Origin: Paratractidigestivibacter sp963658035 | GTDB taxonomy: Bacteria > Actinomycetota > Coriobacteriia > Coriobacteriales > Atopobiaceae | Assembly: GCA_963658035.1 (NCBI GenBank) | Contig: CAVKOL010000041.1 | Coordinates: forward strand, 1-16,196 | DNA: 16,196 bases | Direction of reading: 5' to 3' | Part shown: piece after piece, positions 1-6,848 of the stretch | Position numbering within the stretch: the stretch's first letter is position 1 | Layout: each line of letters begins with the position of its first letter | Made by a program: the position numbers and the translations under genes | The notes under the pieces: model-generated | Database searches by the model: none | Told to the model about the DNA's origin: nothing | What the model saw: only the letters and a program-made list of their open reading frames with translations

Positions 1-18
1 GCGCGGCGCCGGCGGACC

Positions 19-591
19 TTAGAGGAACAGCTGATAAGACCAGCGAAGGTCGGACTTGTTGCCGTTGATGCAGCAGCTGCCAATGCGCTTGAAGCCGGAG
101 TTCTCGATGACGTGCTGCATGCGCACGTTGTCGGGGTGGGTGTCGACGCGCAGCTCGGAGAAGCCGCGCACGCGGGCCTCCTCGATCAGGCGGCGATAAA
201 AGAGCTGCGCCACGTGCTGGCCGCGGAAAGCGGGGGAGACGGCCACGCGGTGGATGGTCGCGTAGTTGCTCTCGCCGTCCTCGCGCACCTCCCAAGCGCC
301 CTCGATAAGCTCCTCGTAGTTGGGGTCGTGCACGTCGATGAGAGCGGCCGTCGCGGCGACGCTGCCCTTGACGGTAAAGACGCGGCCCCAGCCAAACTCC
401 AGGTCAAGGGCGATGTTCTTGAAGTTGGGGCCCGAGCCGTTTTGCCACTGGTCGATTCCGTCGGCGGCGAGAAGTGCGCGCGCCTCCTCGAGGGTGGCCA
501 CGATGGCGGGGATATCGTCGACGGTTGCCGGGCGCATATCGCAGTCGGCAAGCGAGAAGGTCTTGGTGGCAGAGGTGTCCGTGGAAGTCAT
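19..591 (-). CDS. GNAT family N-acetyltransferase
   Basis: 190-aa protein with a single GNAT fold, predicted to move an acetyl group from acetyl-CoA to an unidentified amine, in the cytoplasm. The acetyl-CoA motif A is visible at residues 114-131 (HRVAVSPAFRGQHVAQLF, with the R-G-Q-x-x-A pyrophosphate-binding loop), followed by the motif-B region around HPDNVRMQHVIENSGF (152-167), where a late Asn and the GF pair are typical. The first 18 residues form a Ser/Thr-rich leader before the domain. The ATG at 591 has an AAAGGA Shine-Dalgarno 5 bases upstream. A promoter (TTGGCA, 17 bases, CATAAT) lies 60-90 bases upstream, so the gene can be transcribed independently of the yaiI-like gene before it. 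Family assignment is firm; the substrate cannot be read from sequence. Confidence 0.9.
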   Translation of the reverse strand: MTSTDTSATKTFSLADCDMRPATVDDIPAIVATLEEARALLAADGIDQWQNGSGPNFKNIALDLEFGWGRVFTVKGSVAATAALIDVHDPNYEELIEGAWEVREDGESNYATIHRVAVSPAFRGQHVAQLFYRRLIEEARVRGFSELRVDTHPDNVRMQHVIENSGFKRIGSCCINGNKSDLRWSYQLFL

Positions 592-654
592 AGTTGTCCT
601 TTGTGCGCCGCGCAGGCGCGTTGACGTGCGGTTAAAGGTTTTCGAAACCCGACT

Positions 655-683
655 ATTATGAGTGAAGCCCTACCAAATGCCAA
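655..683 (-). promoter_or_regulatory. sigma70-type promoter of the GNAT gene
   Basis: On the minus strand TTGGCA (683-678) is followed by exactly 17 bases and CATAAT (660-655), a good housekeeping-type promoter. The -35 and spacer lie inside the last codons of the UPF0178 gene, whose stop is at 670-672. The predicted start of transcription is near 648, giving a leader of about 57 bases for the acetyltransferase. This is seen by eye, with no transcript data. Confidence 0.6.
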
Positions 684-1158
684 GAAGACCCTCAAGGTTT
701 TCAATAAACCTTCTTCTGTCCTTCTCGCAAAAAGCCGCAGGTCCGCGCGTTTTGCCGCCCGCTCGGCGCACCTTTTTCTCTTCGGCGCGAATGAAGAGGT
801 CCGAGTCGATGGTGGCCTGGCTGTAGACGCGCCCGCGCACGCCGATGGCCGCAGCACCGCGCCCCAGTGCCATCGCGGCCAGGCCGATGTCCTGCGTAAC
901 CACGCAGTCGCCGGGGGCCAAGGCCTCCACGATCGCGAAGTCTGCCGAGTCGGCGCCGCAGGAAACCCGCAGCGTATCGACCCAAAAGCCGCCGGCGGGC
1001 TTGGCGTCGGCGGCGCGGCGAGGGTCGCCCGGCCGCACGTGGCGCTCGAGGTTCTGCGTGGTGTTGCCCGCGATGACCACGGGCACCTTGGCCCGCCGGG
1101 CCACGGCCAGGGCATCGGCCGTGACGGGGCAGGCGTCGGCGTCGATAAACAGGGTCAC
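670..1158 (-). CDS. UPF0178 / YaiI-YqxD (DUF188) family protein
   Basis: 162-aa protein of the conserved YaiI/YqxD family, thought to have a PIN-like fold; its biochemical role is unknown. Family signatures are all present: the N-terminal FIDADACPV (residues 4-12), the central GDCVVTQDIGLAAMAL, RGRVYS, and the C-terminal GGKTRGPAAF followed by an acidic/basic helix. The length is normal for the family. The start is GTG at 1158; AGGGCG about 8 bases upstream could serve as ribosome binding site and overlaps the stop of the nitroreductase gene. Only 9 bases separate the two genes, so they are very likely cotranscribed from the nitroreductase side. Confidence 0.9.
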   Translation of the reverse strand: MTLFIDADACPVTADALAVARRAKVPVVIAGNTTQNLERHVRPGDPRRAADAKPAGGFWVDTLRVSCGADSADFAIVEALAPGDCVVTQDIGLAAMALGRGAAAIGVRGRVYSQATIDSDLFIRAEEKKVRRAGGKTRGPAAFCEKDRRRFIENLEGLLGIW

Positions 1159-1167
1159 GGCCGCGCC

Positions 1168-1722
1168 CTACTCCGCGGCCTCGGTGCCGTCGCCCGCGCC
1201 CGCCGCGCCGTAACGGTCGAACGAGACCGTGTGCGAAAGCTCGAAGCGCTTCTCGTGCAGGCGAGAAGGACGGCTCTTCTCGCTGGGGTAGCCCATGGGC
1301 ATGATGCCAACGATGCGGTACTCGCCCGGGATATCGAACTGGCGGCGCAGCTCAAAGGGGTTGATAAGCCCCACCCAGCAGCTGTGGATGCCGCGCTCGG
1401 CGGCGGCTAGGCTCATGTGGTCGCCCACGATTGAGGTGTCGATAACGCCGCAGTCAAAGACGTCGGGGTTGCGGGCCTCGGCGCCCATGTCGTAGGCCAG
1501 CACCAAAACCACCGGCGCGCCAAAACGGCAGCGGCTGCAGAGGTCGACGCGGGCCAGGTCATCGGGGTCGCGCAACACCAGGATGCGCTGCGGCTGCTTG
1601 TTCTGGGCGGTGGGGGCCAGGCGTCCCGCCTCCAAAATGGCGAGAAGGTCCTCGTCGCTCACAGGTTTATCCGAGAAACGCCTCTCGGAGTAGCGCTCTT
1701 TCATAACATCAATGATTGACAT
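1168..1722 (-). CDS. Nitroreductase family protein (FMN-dependent)
   Basis: 184-aa small nitroreductase, a flavoprotein family that reduces nitro compounds, quinones or related acceptors with NAD(P)H. Visible marks are the N-terminal ERYSERRFSDKPV (the R-x-S-x-R-x-F FMN phosphate-binding signature), APTAQNKQPQRILVL, and the C-terminal IDTSIVGDHMSLAAAERGIHSCWVG block, then the GIMPMGYP turn typical of the family. The ATG at 1722 is chosen because AAGGAG lies 6 bases upstream; a TTG 36 bases further upstream would add 12 residues not conserved in the family and has no ribosome binding site. It is the first gene of a short operon with the UPF0178 gene 9 bases downstream. The physiological substrate is unknown. 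Confidence 0.92.
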   Translation of the reverse strand: MSIIDVMKERYSERRFSDKPVSDEDLLAILEAGRLAPTAQNKQPQRILVLRDPDDLARVDLCSRCRFGAPVVLVLAYDMGAEARNPDVFDCGVIDTSIVGDHMSLAAAERGIHSCWVGLINPFELRRQFDIPGEYRIVGIMPMGYPSEKSRPSRLHEKRFELSHTVSFDRYGAAGAGDGTEAAE

Positions 1723-1871
1723 GTCTCTCCTTGTGTCGATGAGTTGTTGTCGGGCCAATCTGGGCAGATGGTACCCAATTTAATAAGCACGTGTCGGCAA
1801 ATGGCGGGTTCTTCTCGCCGACCGGTCAAAAACTTTGTTTCAGGCATGTTATATATTGACAGATATGGACT

Positions 1872-1934
1872 ACTTGTGGACGGCACAGGTCCACTATGTC
1901 ATGCGTCCACAGGGGGCGCCTAGGCGCCACAAGT
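1872..1934. promoter_or_regulatory. Nested inverted repeats in the nitroreductase-cstA intergenic region
   Basis: The 395-base region 1723-2117 between divergent genes holds a cluster of symmetric sequences. ACTTGTGG (1872-1879) pairs with CCACAAGT (1927-1934). Inside it lie GTGGAC (1876-1881) with GTCCAC (1889-1894), a second direct copy GTCCAC (1905-1910), and a perfect 14-bp palindrome GGCGCCTAGGCGCC (1915-1928). These could be operator sites or a long RNA hairpin in a leader. No known regulator motif was recognised. A TTGACA at 1856-1861 sits just upstream but lacks a convincing -10 at normal spacing. Confidence 0.45.
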
Positions 1935-1953
1935 AAAGGGATCACGCAAGAAA

Positions 1954-1995
1954 ATGTTCTTCGCAGCACTATCCATTATCGCCATTGCAATTTAG
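1954..1995 (+). CDS. Possible 13-residue hydrophobic leader peptide
   Basis: An ATG at 1954 opens a 13-codon frame, MFFAALSIIAIAI, ending in TAG at 1993-1995. It is entirely hydrophobic and sits 62 bases before the intrinsic terminator that precedes the cstA-like gene. The only upstream purine run (AAAGGG, 1935-1940) is 13 bases away, too far for a good ribosome binding site. It could be a leader peptide, the relic of a membrane protein start, or chance. Listed because of its position; confidence is low. Confidence 0.2.
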   Translation: MFFAALSIIAIAI

Positions 1996-2001
1996 CGCGG
2001 G

Positions 2002-2029
2002 TTGGTTAGACGCCAGCCCGAAAGATAAT
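2002..2029 (+). promoter_or_regulatory. Candidate promoter before the cstA-like gene
   Basis: TTGGTT (2002-2007), a 16-base spacer and GATAAT (2024-2029) form a plausible housekeeping promoter. Transcription would start near 2036 and run at once into the terminator hairpin at 2058-2081. It is only a moderate match; an alternative promoter further upstream would put the inverted repeats at 1872-1934 and the 13-codon frame in the leader. Confidence 0.3.
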
Positions 2030-2057
2030 GGGCGGCTGTCGAATGCGAAGGTGTTAA

Positions 2058-2087
2058 GGCCGCTTGGGTTTCCAGGCGGCCATTTTT
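2058..2087 (+). terminator. Intrinsic terminator / attenuator in the cstA leader
   Basis: GGCCGCTTGG (2058-2067), the loop GTTT and CCAGGCGGCC (2072-2081) form a 10-bp stem with a single G-U pair, followed by ATTTTTG. This is a standard Rho-independent terminator. It lies 30 bases ahead of the cstA-like start codon and reads in the same direction, with no gene before it that needs terminating on this strand. That position suggests transcription attenuation of the transporter gene. Confidence 0.65.
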
Positions 2088-2117
2088 GTGTGTTCCAGAA
2101 GGAAGGTAAGCTCGTAA

Positions 2118-3962
2118 ATGAACGGAATCGTACTGATGCTCGTCGCGGCCGTGGTCCTGGCCGCCGCCTACTTGCTGTATGGCCGCTGGCTGGCCAACTC
2201 TTGGGGCGTTGACAAGGACGCCTTGACCCCGGCCCGCCGTATGGAGAACGAGAAGGACTTCTCGCCCGTCTCCTCTTTCATGGCCTTCTCCCACCAGTTC
2301 AGCTCCATCTGCGGCGCGGGCCCCGTCACAGGCACCATCGTGGCCATGGCCTTTGGCTGGCTGCCCGTCGTGCTTTGGGTCCTTGTCGGCGGCATCTTCT
2401 TTGGCGCCGTCCACGACTTTGGCGCTCTGTACGCCTCGATGAAGAACAACGGCAAGTCTTTGGCCCAGCTGGTCGAGAAGTACATCGGCCGCACCGGTCG
2501 CCGACTGTTCCTGCTGTTCCAGTGGCTCTTCTGCATCATCGTCATCGCGGCCTTCACCTCGATGGTCTGCGGCACCTTTAAGTTCACCGCGGCTGCCGAG
2601 GGCGGCGTCGACTTCACCAAGTCCTACGCCGCTGGCTGCGCCGGCACCATCTCGATCCTCTTCACCTTTGTCGCCATGGCGTTTGGCTGGGCCTACAACA
2701 AGTTCAACCTCTCGGGCGCCGCTAAGTTCGCCGCCGCTGTGGTCGCCATCGTCGTGATGTTTGCCGTGGGTATGCAGTTCCCGCTGTACCTCGACCTCAA
2801 CCAGTGGATCGCCGTCGTCATGGTCTACCTGGTCTTTGCCAGCGCCATGCCGCTGAACGTCCTCAAGACCCCGCGCGACTACCTCACCACCATCATGATG
2901 GTCGTCATGATCGCCGGCGCCGTCCTGGGCATCGTTGTCCTGGGCATCCACGGCCAGGCCACCATCACCGCCCCGATGTTCACCGGTTTCTCCAACACCT
3001 CGGGCATGATGTTCCCCGTCCTGTTTGTCTCTGTCGCCTGCGGCGCCCTCTCGGGCTTCCACAGCCTGGTGTCCTCCAACACCTCCTCTAAGCAGGTCTC
3101 CAACGAGACCGACGCCGTCAAGGTCGGCTACGGTTCGATGGTCCTCGAGTCCTTCGTGGGTATCCTTGCCATCATCATCGCCGGCATCATGTTCTCTGAC
3201 ATGAACACCGCTGGCACCGGCGCCCTCAACAACGGCGTCGCCTCCACCCCGTTCCAGATCTTCGCCGCCGGCGTCGCCCGTGCCATGGAGGCTTTTGGCG
3301 TCAACGCCACCATCGCGACCGTCTTCATGACCATGAACGTCAGCGCCCTGGCCCTGACCTCCCTTGACGCCGTGGCCCGCATCGCCCGCACCGCTTTCTC
3401 CGAGTTCTTTGCCGAGTCCAACGACGCCCTGGCCGTTACCAAGGAGAAGTCCGGCCTTATGAAGGTCGTCGGCAACCCCTGGTTTGCCACCGTCGTCACC
3501 TTGATCCCCGGTCTTGCCCTCACCTTTGGCGGCTACCTGGCCATCTGGCCCCTCTTTGGCGCCTCCAACCAGCTTCTGGGCGGCATGACCATGATCACCC
3601 TGGCCGTCTTCTGCAAGTGCACCGGCCGCAAGGGCGCCATGCTCTACGTGCCCGTCGCCTTCCTGCTGTGCTGCACCTTCACCTCGCTGGTGCAGTCCAT
3701 CCTGGGTTGCGTGACCGCCCTTAGCGCAGGCACCGCCGCCTCTGTCTTCAACTCTGTCCTGCAGCTGGTCTTTGCCGTGCTGCTGGTGGTCCTGGGCGTC
3801 ATCGTCGCCTACAACTGCCTGAAGGAGCTCTTCACCAAGGAGGCCGGCTCCATCCCCGACGAGGAGCCCGAGTGGACCGAGCTTGGCCGCAAGCACTGCG
3901 CCGAGGCCCTCTCCGACGCCGCTCCCGCCGCCGCCAACATGGTGGCCGACCAGCAGGAGTAA
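2118..3962 (+). CDS. cstA: CstA family carbon starvation protein / peptide-pyruvate transporter
   Basis: 614-aa polytopic inner-membrane protein of the CstA family. Characterised members (CstA, BtsT in E. coli) import peptides or pyruvate during nutrient limitation. The N-terminal CstA domain is clear: LLYGRW near residue 19, then the conserved stretch with SSFMAFSHQFSSICGAGPVTG and GGIFFGAVHDFGALYASMK (about residues 51-108), and HSLVSSNTSSKQ around residue 315. The C-terminal five-helix part includes GYLAIWPLFGASNQLLGG near 472-489. A hydrophilic acidic tail follows the last helix. It is about 100 residues shorter than the E. coli proteins, as usual for anaerobes. GGAAGG lies upstream of the ATG. 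The gene is monocistronic: a terminator in the leader and a strong terminator after the stop isolate it. The transported substrate is inferred only. Confidence 0.93.
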   Translation: MNGIVLMLVAAVVLAAAYLLYGRWLANSWGVDKDALTPARRMENEKDFSPVSSFMAFSHQFSSICGAGPVTGTIVAMAFGWLPVVLWVLVGGIFFGAVHDFGALYASMKNNGKSLAQLVEKYIGRTGRRLFLLFQWLFCIIVIAAFTSMVCGTFKFTAAAEGGVDFTKSYAAGCAGTISILFTFVAMAFGWAYNKFNLSGAAKFAAAVVAIVVMFAVGMQFPLYLDLNQWIAVVMVYLVFASAMPLNVLKTPRDYLTTIMMVVMIAGAVLGIVVLGIHGQATITAPMFTGFSNTSGMMFPVLFVSVACGALSGFHSLVSSNTSSKQVSNETDAVKVGYGSMVLESFVGILAIIIAGIMFSDMNTAGTGALNNGVASTPFQIFAAGVARAMEAFGVNATIATVFMTMNVSALALTSLDAVARIARTAFSEFFAESNDALAVTKEKSGLMKVVGNPWFATVVTLIPGLALTFGGYLAIWPLFGASNQLLGGMTMITLAVFCKCTGRKGAMLYVPVAFLLCCTFTSLVQSILGCVTALSAGTAASVFNSVLQLVFAVLLVVLGVIVAYNCLKELFTKEAGSIPDEEPEWTELGRKHCAEALSDAAPAAANMVADQQE

Positions 3963-4008
3963 GCCACTGCGGGTATGACGCCCGCACCTTACAGCCCCGC
4001 GGTTTTCT

Positions 4009-4049
4009 CGCCCGGTACCCAAGCGACTTGGGGTGCCGGGCGTTTTTTT
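4009..4049 (+). terminator. Strong intrinsic terminator after the cstA-like gene
   Basis: CGCCCGG (4009-4015) pairs with CCGGGCG (4036-4042), and inside it CCCAAG (4018-4023) pairs with CTTGGG (4027-4032) around a CGA loop. Seven T residues follow (4043-4049). The two stacked stems and U-tract make this an unambiguous Rho-independent terminator, 47 bases after the cstA-like stop codon. Confidence 0.92.
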
Positions 4050-4171
4050 GTTGGCGAGAAGGGCGCGGCGACGCGCGGGCCAGTGCCGGTGAAAACCTCA
4101 CGACCAGACGGGGTAAGCTAGACCCCAGCAACCAACCCGACCCCGCCGCGCGCGGACGAGAGGAGACCCCC

Positions 4172-4510
4172 ATGTCCCAGCTCATCAAAAACGTCGAGAA
4201 GTCCCAGGTGTTCGACCTGGCCGGCCTGGTAAACGTCGAGCCCGGCTGCGTCAACAGCTTGACGCTTTCCCAGATGCCCGCCGCCAAGGTGACCCTCTTT
4301 GCCATCGATGCCGACGAAGGCATGGCCTCCCACGCGGCCGGCGGCGACGCCATGGTCAACGTCCTGGAGGGCACGGGCGAGATCACCATCGACGGCGTGC
4401 CCCACCAACTGGGCGCCGGCCAGTCCATCGTCATCCCCGCGGGCGCCCCGCACTCGGTGCGCGGCCTCACGGCCTTCAAGATGCTGCTCGTCGTCATCTT
4501 TGACGCCTAA
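4172..4510 (+). CDS. Small single-domain cupin protein
   Basis: 112-aa single-domain cupin of a type common in gut anaerobes. The beta-barrel core is read from VTLFAIDADEGMASHAAGGD (motif 1, with only His54 of the usual HxH pair) through MVNVLEGTGEITIDG to GQSIVIPAGAPHSV (motif 2, His94). Possible metal ligands are therefore His54, Asp59 and His94; the set is incomplete compared with classical cupin enzymes, so it could be a binding or sensing protein rather than an enzyme. The ATG has GAGAGGAG six bases upstream. It is followed 18 bases later by a second cupin and the two are probably cotranscribed. A short inverted repeat GGGGT/ACCCC (4110-4126) lies in its leader. Function unknown. Confidence 0.85.
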   Translation: MSQLIKNVEKSQVFDLAGLVNVEPGCVNSLTLSQMPAAKVTLFAIDADEGMASHAAGGDAMVNVLEGTGEITIDGVPHQLGAGQSIVIPAGAPHSVRGLTAFKMLLVVIFDA

Positions 4511-4528
4511 GCGGCAGGGGAGAAGACC

Positions 4529-4846
4529 ATGGGATTCAAAAACCTCCCCACCGACGCCCCGCGGCCGCTGTCCTCGCTGGTAGAGGCCCGCGACGGCCAG
4601 GTGACCAGCCGCACCATCACTCGCGTGGGAGACCCGCTGGCAGGCACTGTCCTGGCCTTCTCGGCCGGCGAGTCCGTGAGCGAGGAGCGCTACCCCGGCG
4701 ACACCCTCTACTACCTGATCGAGGGCACGGCCACCGTCAATGGCCAGGACATGCAGGCAGGCGACATCTTGGTGGTCCCGGCGGGCACCAATCACGCCGT
4801 CGACCCGCACGGCCCGGCCAAGCTCCTGCAGCTCACGTTGCAGTAA
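4529..4846 (+). CDS. Second small cupin protein, motif-1 histidines missing
   Basis: 105-aa cupin, paralogous in layout to the one just upstream. Motif 2 is intact (AGDILVVPAGTNHAVD, His89), as is YYLIEGTATVNG, but motif 1 reads GESVSEERYPGD, with no histidine where the HxH pair normally sits. Metal binding of the usual kind therefore looks unlikely. GGGGAGAAG precedes the ATG. The gene ends 6 bases before a terminator hairpin, so the pair forms a two-gene unit. Tandem cupins of this kind may form a mixed barrel dimer, but that is inference. No substrate can be named. Confidence 0.83.
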   Translation: MGFKNLPTDAPRPLSSLVEARDGQVTSRTITRVGDPLAGTVLAFSAGESVSEERYPGDTLYYLIEGTATVNGQDMQAGDILVVPAGTNHAVDPHGPAKLLQLTLQ

Positions 4847-4848
4847 AA

Positions 4849-4888
4849 GAAAGCGGCGAGAAGCCCGCCCGGACTTCTCGCCGCTTTT
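4849..4888. terminator. Bidirectional terminator built from paired GCGAGAAG motifs
   Basis: GCGGCGAGAAG (4853-4863) and CTTCTCGCCGC (4874-4884) form a perfect 11-bp stem with a 10-base loop. On the plus strand it is followed by TTTTCGTTT; on the minus strand by TTTCTTTT. It thus ends both the cupin pair and the convergent five-gene operon. Each arm contains the 8-mer that recurs throughout the window, facing each other as uptake-sequence pairs do in Neisseria and Haemophilus terminators. Confidence 0.9.
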
Positions 4889-4923
4889 CGTTTATCGATG
4901 GCTCCACCGGGCCCCGCCGCGCT

Positions 4924-5889
4924 TTACTCCGCGTGCGCCCAGGTGGTCTCGGGCGCCAGCTTGAACGCGATGGTGTACTGGTTGATGAGCGGGTCCACGT
5001 GGCAGAAGAACACGCGGCCGTCCAGGGGCGCGACCAGCATCTCCTTGACGTGGGCGTCGCCGGCGTCCAGCACCTGGCCCAGCGTCTGCCCCGCGCGTAC
5101 GCGCTCGCCGGGCTCGACGTCGCGCAGGAAGATGCCGCCCGCGTTCTCGCAGCGCACGTCCACCAAAGAGCGCTCGTCCAGGTGCGTGCTCCTAAAGCCG
5201 CCCGGCTCCACGCTGCGAATCACGCCGCGGCCGTCAAGGAAGCGCAGGATGCAGTCCTCGACCTCCTCGGCGCCGCGCGTGGACAAAGAGCCCATCTCGC
5301 GCACAAAGACCGAGAACGCGTGCGTGTCCCACACCTGCCAGTTGTAGTTCAACGTTGTAGTGTCGAAGCTCGAGGGCTTCTTGGCCACAACGTAGGGGAA
5401 GCCAAACGAGTCGGCCAGCGCAAGGGACTCGGCCGAAATCTCGCCCGCGTCGGTCACGCGCACGTGCGGCTGGAAGTCGCCCGGCAGGTAGAAACTGCAC
5501 AGCTGGATGCCGTACTCGTAGCCCTGCACCGCGCGAAAGAGCCCGTCGGCGATGCGCTGCGTGGTCTCGCCCAGGTCGTAGCCGGGAAACATACGGTTGA
5601 TGTCGGTGTTGTCCACGGGCCAAAAGCGCTTCTTGATGTTCATCGAGAAGGGGTTGACCGAGGGCACCACCAGCACGCGCTTGTTGGCGTCGAGAAGACC
5701 GCGCTCCTCCAAGGCCGTCAGGCGGCGCACCAGGTCGGCGCACACGTAGGTCTGCTCGACCTCGTTGCCGCGCATCGAGCCCACGATGGCCACGCACTTC
5801 TCGGCGTCGTCGCGGCCAAACTCGTAACCCCAGATGGTCAGCGGCTCGCGGTAGGGGGTGTCAAGGGTGTAGAGGCTTACTTTTTTCAT
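4924..5889 (-). CDS. AstE/AspA-like deacylase paralogue with replaced zinc ligands
   Basis: 321-aa protein of the succinylglutamate desuccinylase/aspartoacylase (M14-like) family, last gene of the five-gene operon. Compared with its neighbour at 5886-6848, the zinc-binding HGDE becomes RGNE (Arg40 replaces His, Glu43 kept) and the later DIHAS becomes QLCSF (Cys131 replaces the third ligand His). DINRMFPG (96-103) and the region of the catalytic Glu (REMG, Glu198) are retained. The C-terminal part, with VEPGERVRAGQTLGQV, looks like a biotinyl/lipoyl-type beta domain, as in its neighbour. The start codon overlaps the neighbour's stop in ATGA, implying translational coupling. It may be a catalytically weak partner or regulatory subunit, or use an altered metal site. 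The fold is well supported; loss of activity is inferred. Confidence 0.85.
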   Translation of the reverse strand: MKKVSLYTLDTPYREPLTIWGYEFGRDDAEKCVAIVGSMRGNEVEQTYVCADLVRRLTALEERGLLDANKRVLVVPSVNPFSMNIKKRFWPVDNTDINRMFPGYDLGETTQRIADGLFRAVQGYEYGIQLCSFYLPGDFQPHVRVTDAGEISAESLALADSFGFPYVVAKKPSSFDTTTLNYNWQVWDTHAFSVFVREMGSLSTRGAEEVEDCILRFLDGRGVIRSVEPGGFRSTHLDERSLVDVRCENAGGIFLRDVEPGERVRAGQTLGQVLDAGDAHVKEMLVAPLDGRVFFCHVDPLINQYTIAFKLAPETTWAHAE

Positions 5890-6848
5890 TTGACGTCTCC
5901 CAGGATTCGGGCGAGCAAGGATCCGGGGTAGACCACGGGGTACTCTCGCAGGGTAAACAAAAGGCCAGACTCGGGCGCGGTGACCTCTTCTGCCACCTCG
6001 CCGGTCAAGGCGTCGGCCACAATGCCGATGAGCTGGCCCTTCTCGACCATCGTGGCGTGCTCGGCCTGGGGTAAGAAGATGCCGCCGCAGCCGGCGTTGA
6101 GGTAGCTCACCTTGCCGTCGTGCGAGATGATGGGCTCGGGGGCCGCCTCAAAGTCGCCGCCCCAGGCGCCCAGGTGGGCGGCCAGGCGTAGCAGGCCCTG
6201 CGTGAGGTTGTGGCCGTACTTGTGGGTGATGCGCATGCCCACGCCCGTCTCGACCACCAGGGTGCGGGTGCCGCGCTCGTTAAGCGCGTAGGCAAAGGTC
6301 GACTGCAGCACGGTGGCCGAGGCGTGGACCCACACAAAGTCGACGTTGAGCAGCGGCGCCAGCGGCACCAGCGCGTCTGCCGAGATCTCGTTCACGCGCA
6401 CCTGCGGCATCTCGCGCAAGAAGATGTTGGAGGCGTGGATGTCCACGGCAACGTCTGCGCCCATGATGTCGTCGATGACGGCCGCGGCCAGGGTCTCGGT
6501 GAGGTCTGCGTTGGCGTTGCCCGGGAAGGTGCGGTTGAGGTCCACGTCAAACATGGGAACGCCGCGCTCGATAGAGTTGATGCCCAAGGGGTTGATGGCG
6601 GGGTAGATGTCCACCGTGCCATAGAGCTTGTCCTTGTTGGCCTCAAGGATCTGGCCCAGCTTAAAGGCCACGTACTGGCCCTCAAGCTCGTCTCCGTGAA
6701 TACCGGTGACCACGGCCATGCGGGGCTTGTGGCCATCCTTGGCCGCCTCCCCGCCAAAGGGTGCGGCGGCCGTTCCCTCGATCCTGTGCTTCTTTATCTG
6801 CAGGTGCTCGCCAATGGGCAGCTCTGCCGAGAAAACCGTGCTGATCAC
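5886..6848 (-). CDS. AstE/AspA-like zinc deacylase or carboxypeptidase
   Basis: 320-aa protein of the succinylglutamate desuccinylase/aspartoacylase family, which cleaves N-acyl or peptide bonds with one zinc. The full ligand set is visible: His51 and Glu54 in TGIHGDELEG, His138 in VDIHAS, and the catalytic Glu200 in VVETGVGM. DVDLNRTFPG (101-110) and NPLGINSIERG (86-96) are the usual substrate-carboxylate elements. A C-terminal beta domain holds NAGCGGIFLP and VEKGQLIGIV. The start is GTG at 6848, directly abutting the transglutaminase stop (TAAGTG), with GAGG about 9 bases upstream. The stop overlaps the next gene by 4 bases. Fourth in an operon with an ATP-grasp ligase, so it may trim or recycle the ligase product; substrate unknown. 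Confidence 0.9.
   Translation of the reverse strand: MISTVFSAELPIGEHLQIKKHRIEGTAAAPFGGEAAKDGHKPRMAVVTGIHGDELEGQYVAFKLGQILEANKDKLYGTVDIYPAINPLGINSIERGVPMFDVDLNRTFPGNANADLTETLAAAVIDDIMGADVAVDIHASNIFLREMPQVRVNEISADALVPLAPLLNVDFVWVHASATVLQSTFAYALNERGTRTLVVETGVGMRITHKYGHNLTQGLLRLAAHLGAWGGDFEAAPEPIISHDGKVSYLNAGCGGIFLPQAEHATMVEKGQLIGIVADALTGEVAEEVTAPESGLLFTLREYPVVYPGSLLARILGDVK

Noticed and set aside
1723..1758. TTG start for the nitroreductase at 1758
   Set aside because: No ribosome binding site before it, while the ATG at 1722 has AAGGAG at good spacing and fits family length.
1856..1884. TTGACA at 1856 as promoter of the cstA-like gene
   Set aside because: The -35 is perfect but no acceptable -10 exists at 16-18 bases (GC-rich GGACGG/GACGGC).
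1992..4022. A 676-codon open frame on the minus strand opposite the cstA-like gene
   Set aside because: It is Gly/Asp/His-rich low-complexity sequence that mirrors cstA codon bias (G/C third positions), matches no family, and overlaps a certain gene throughout.
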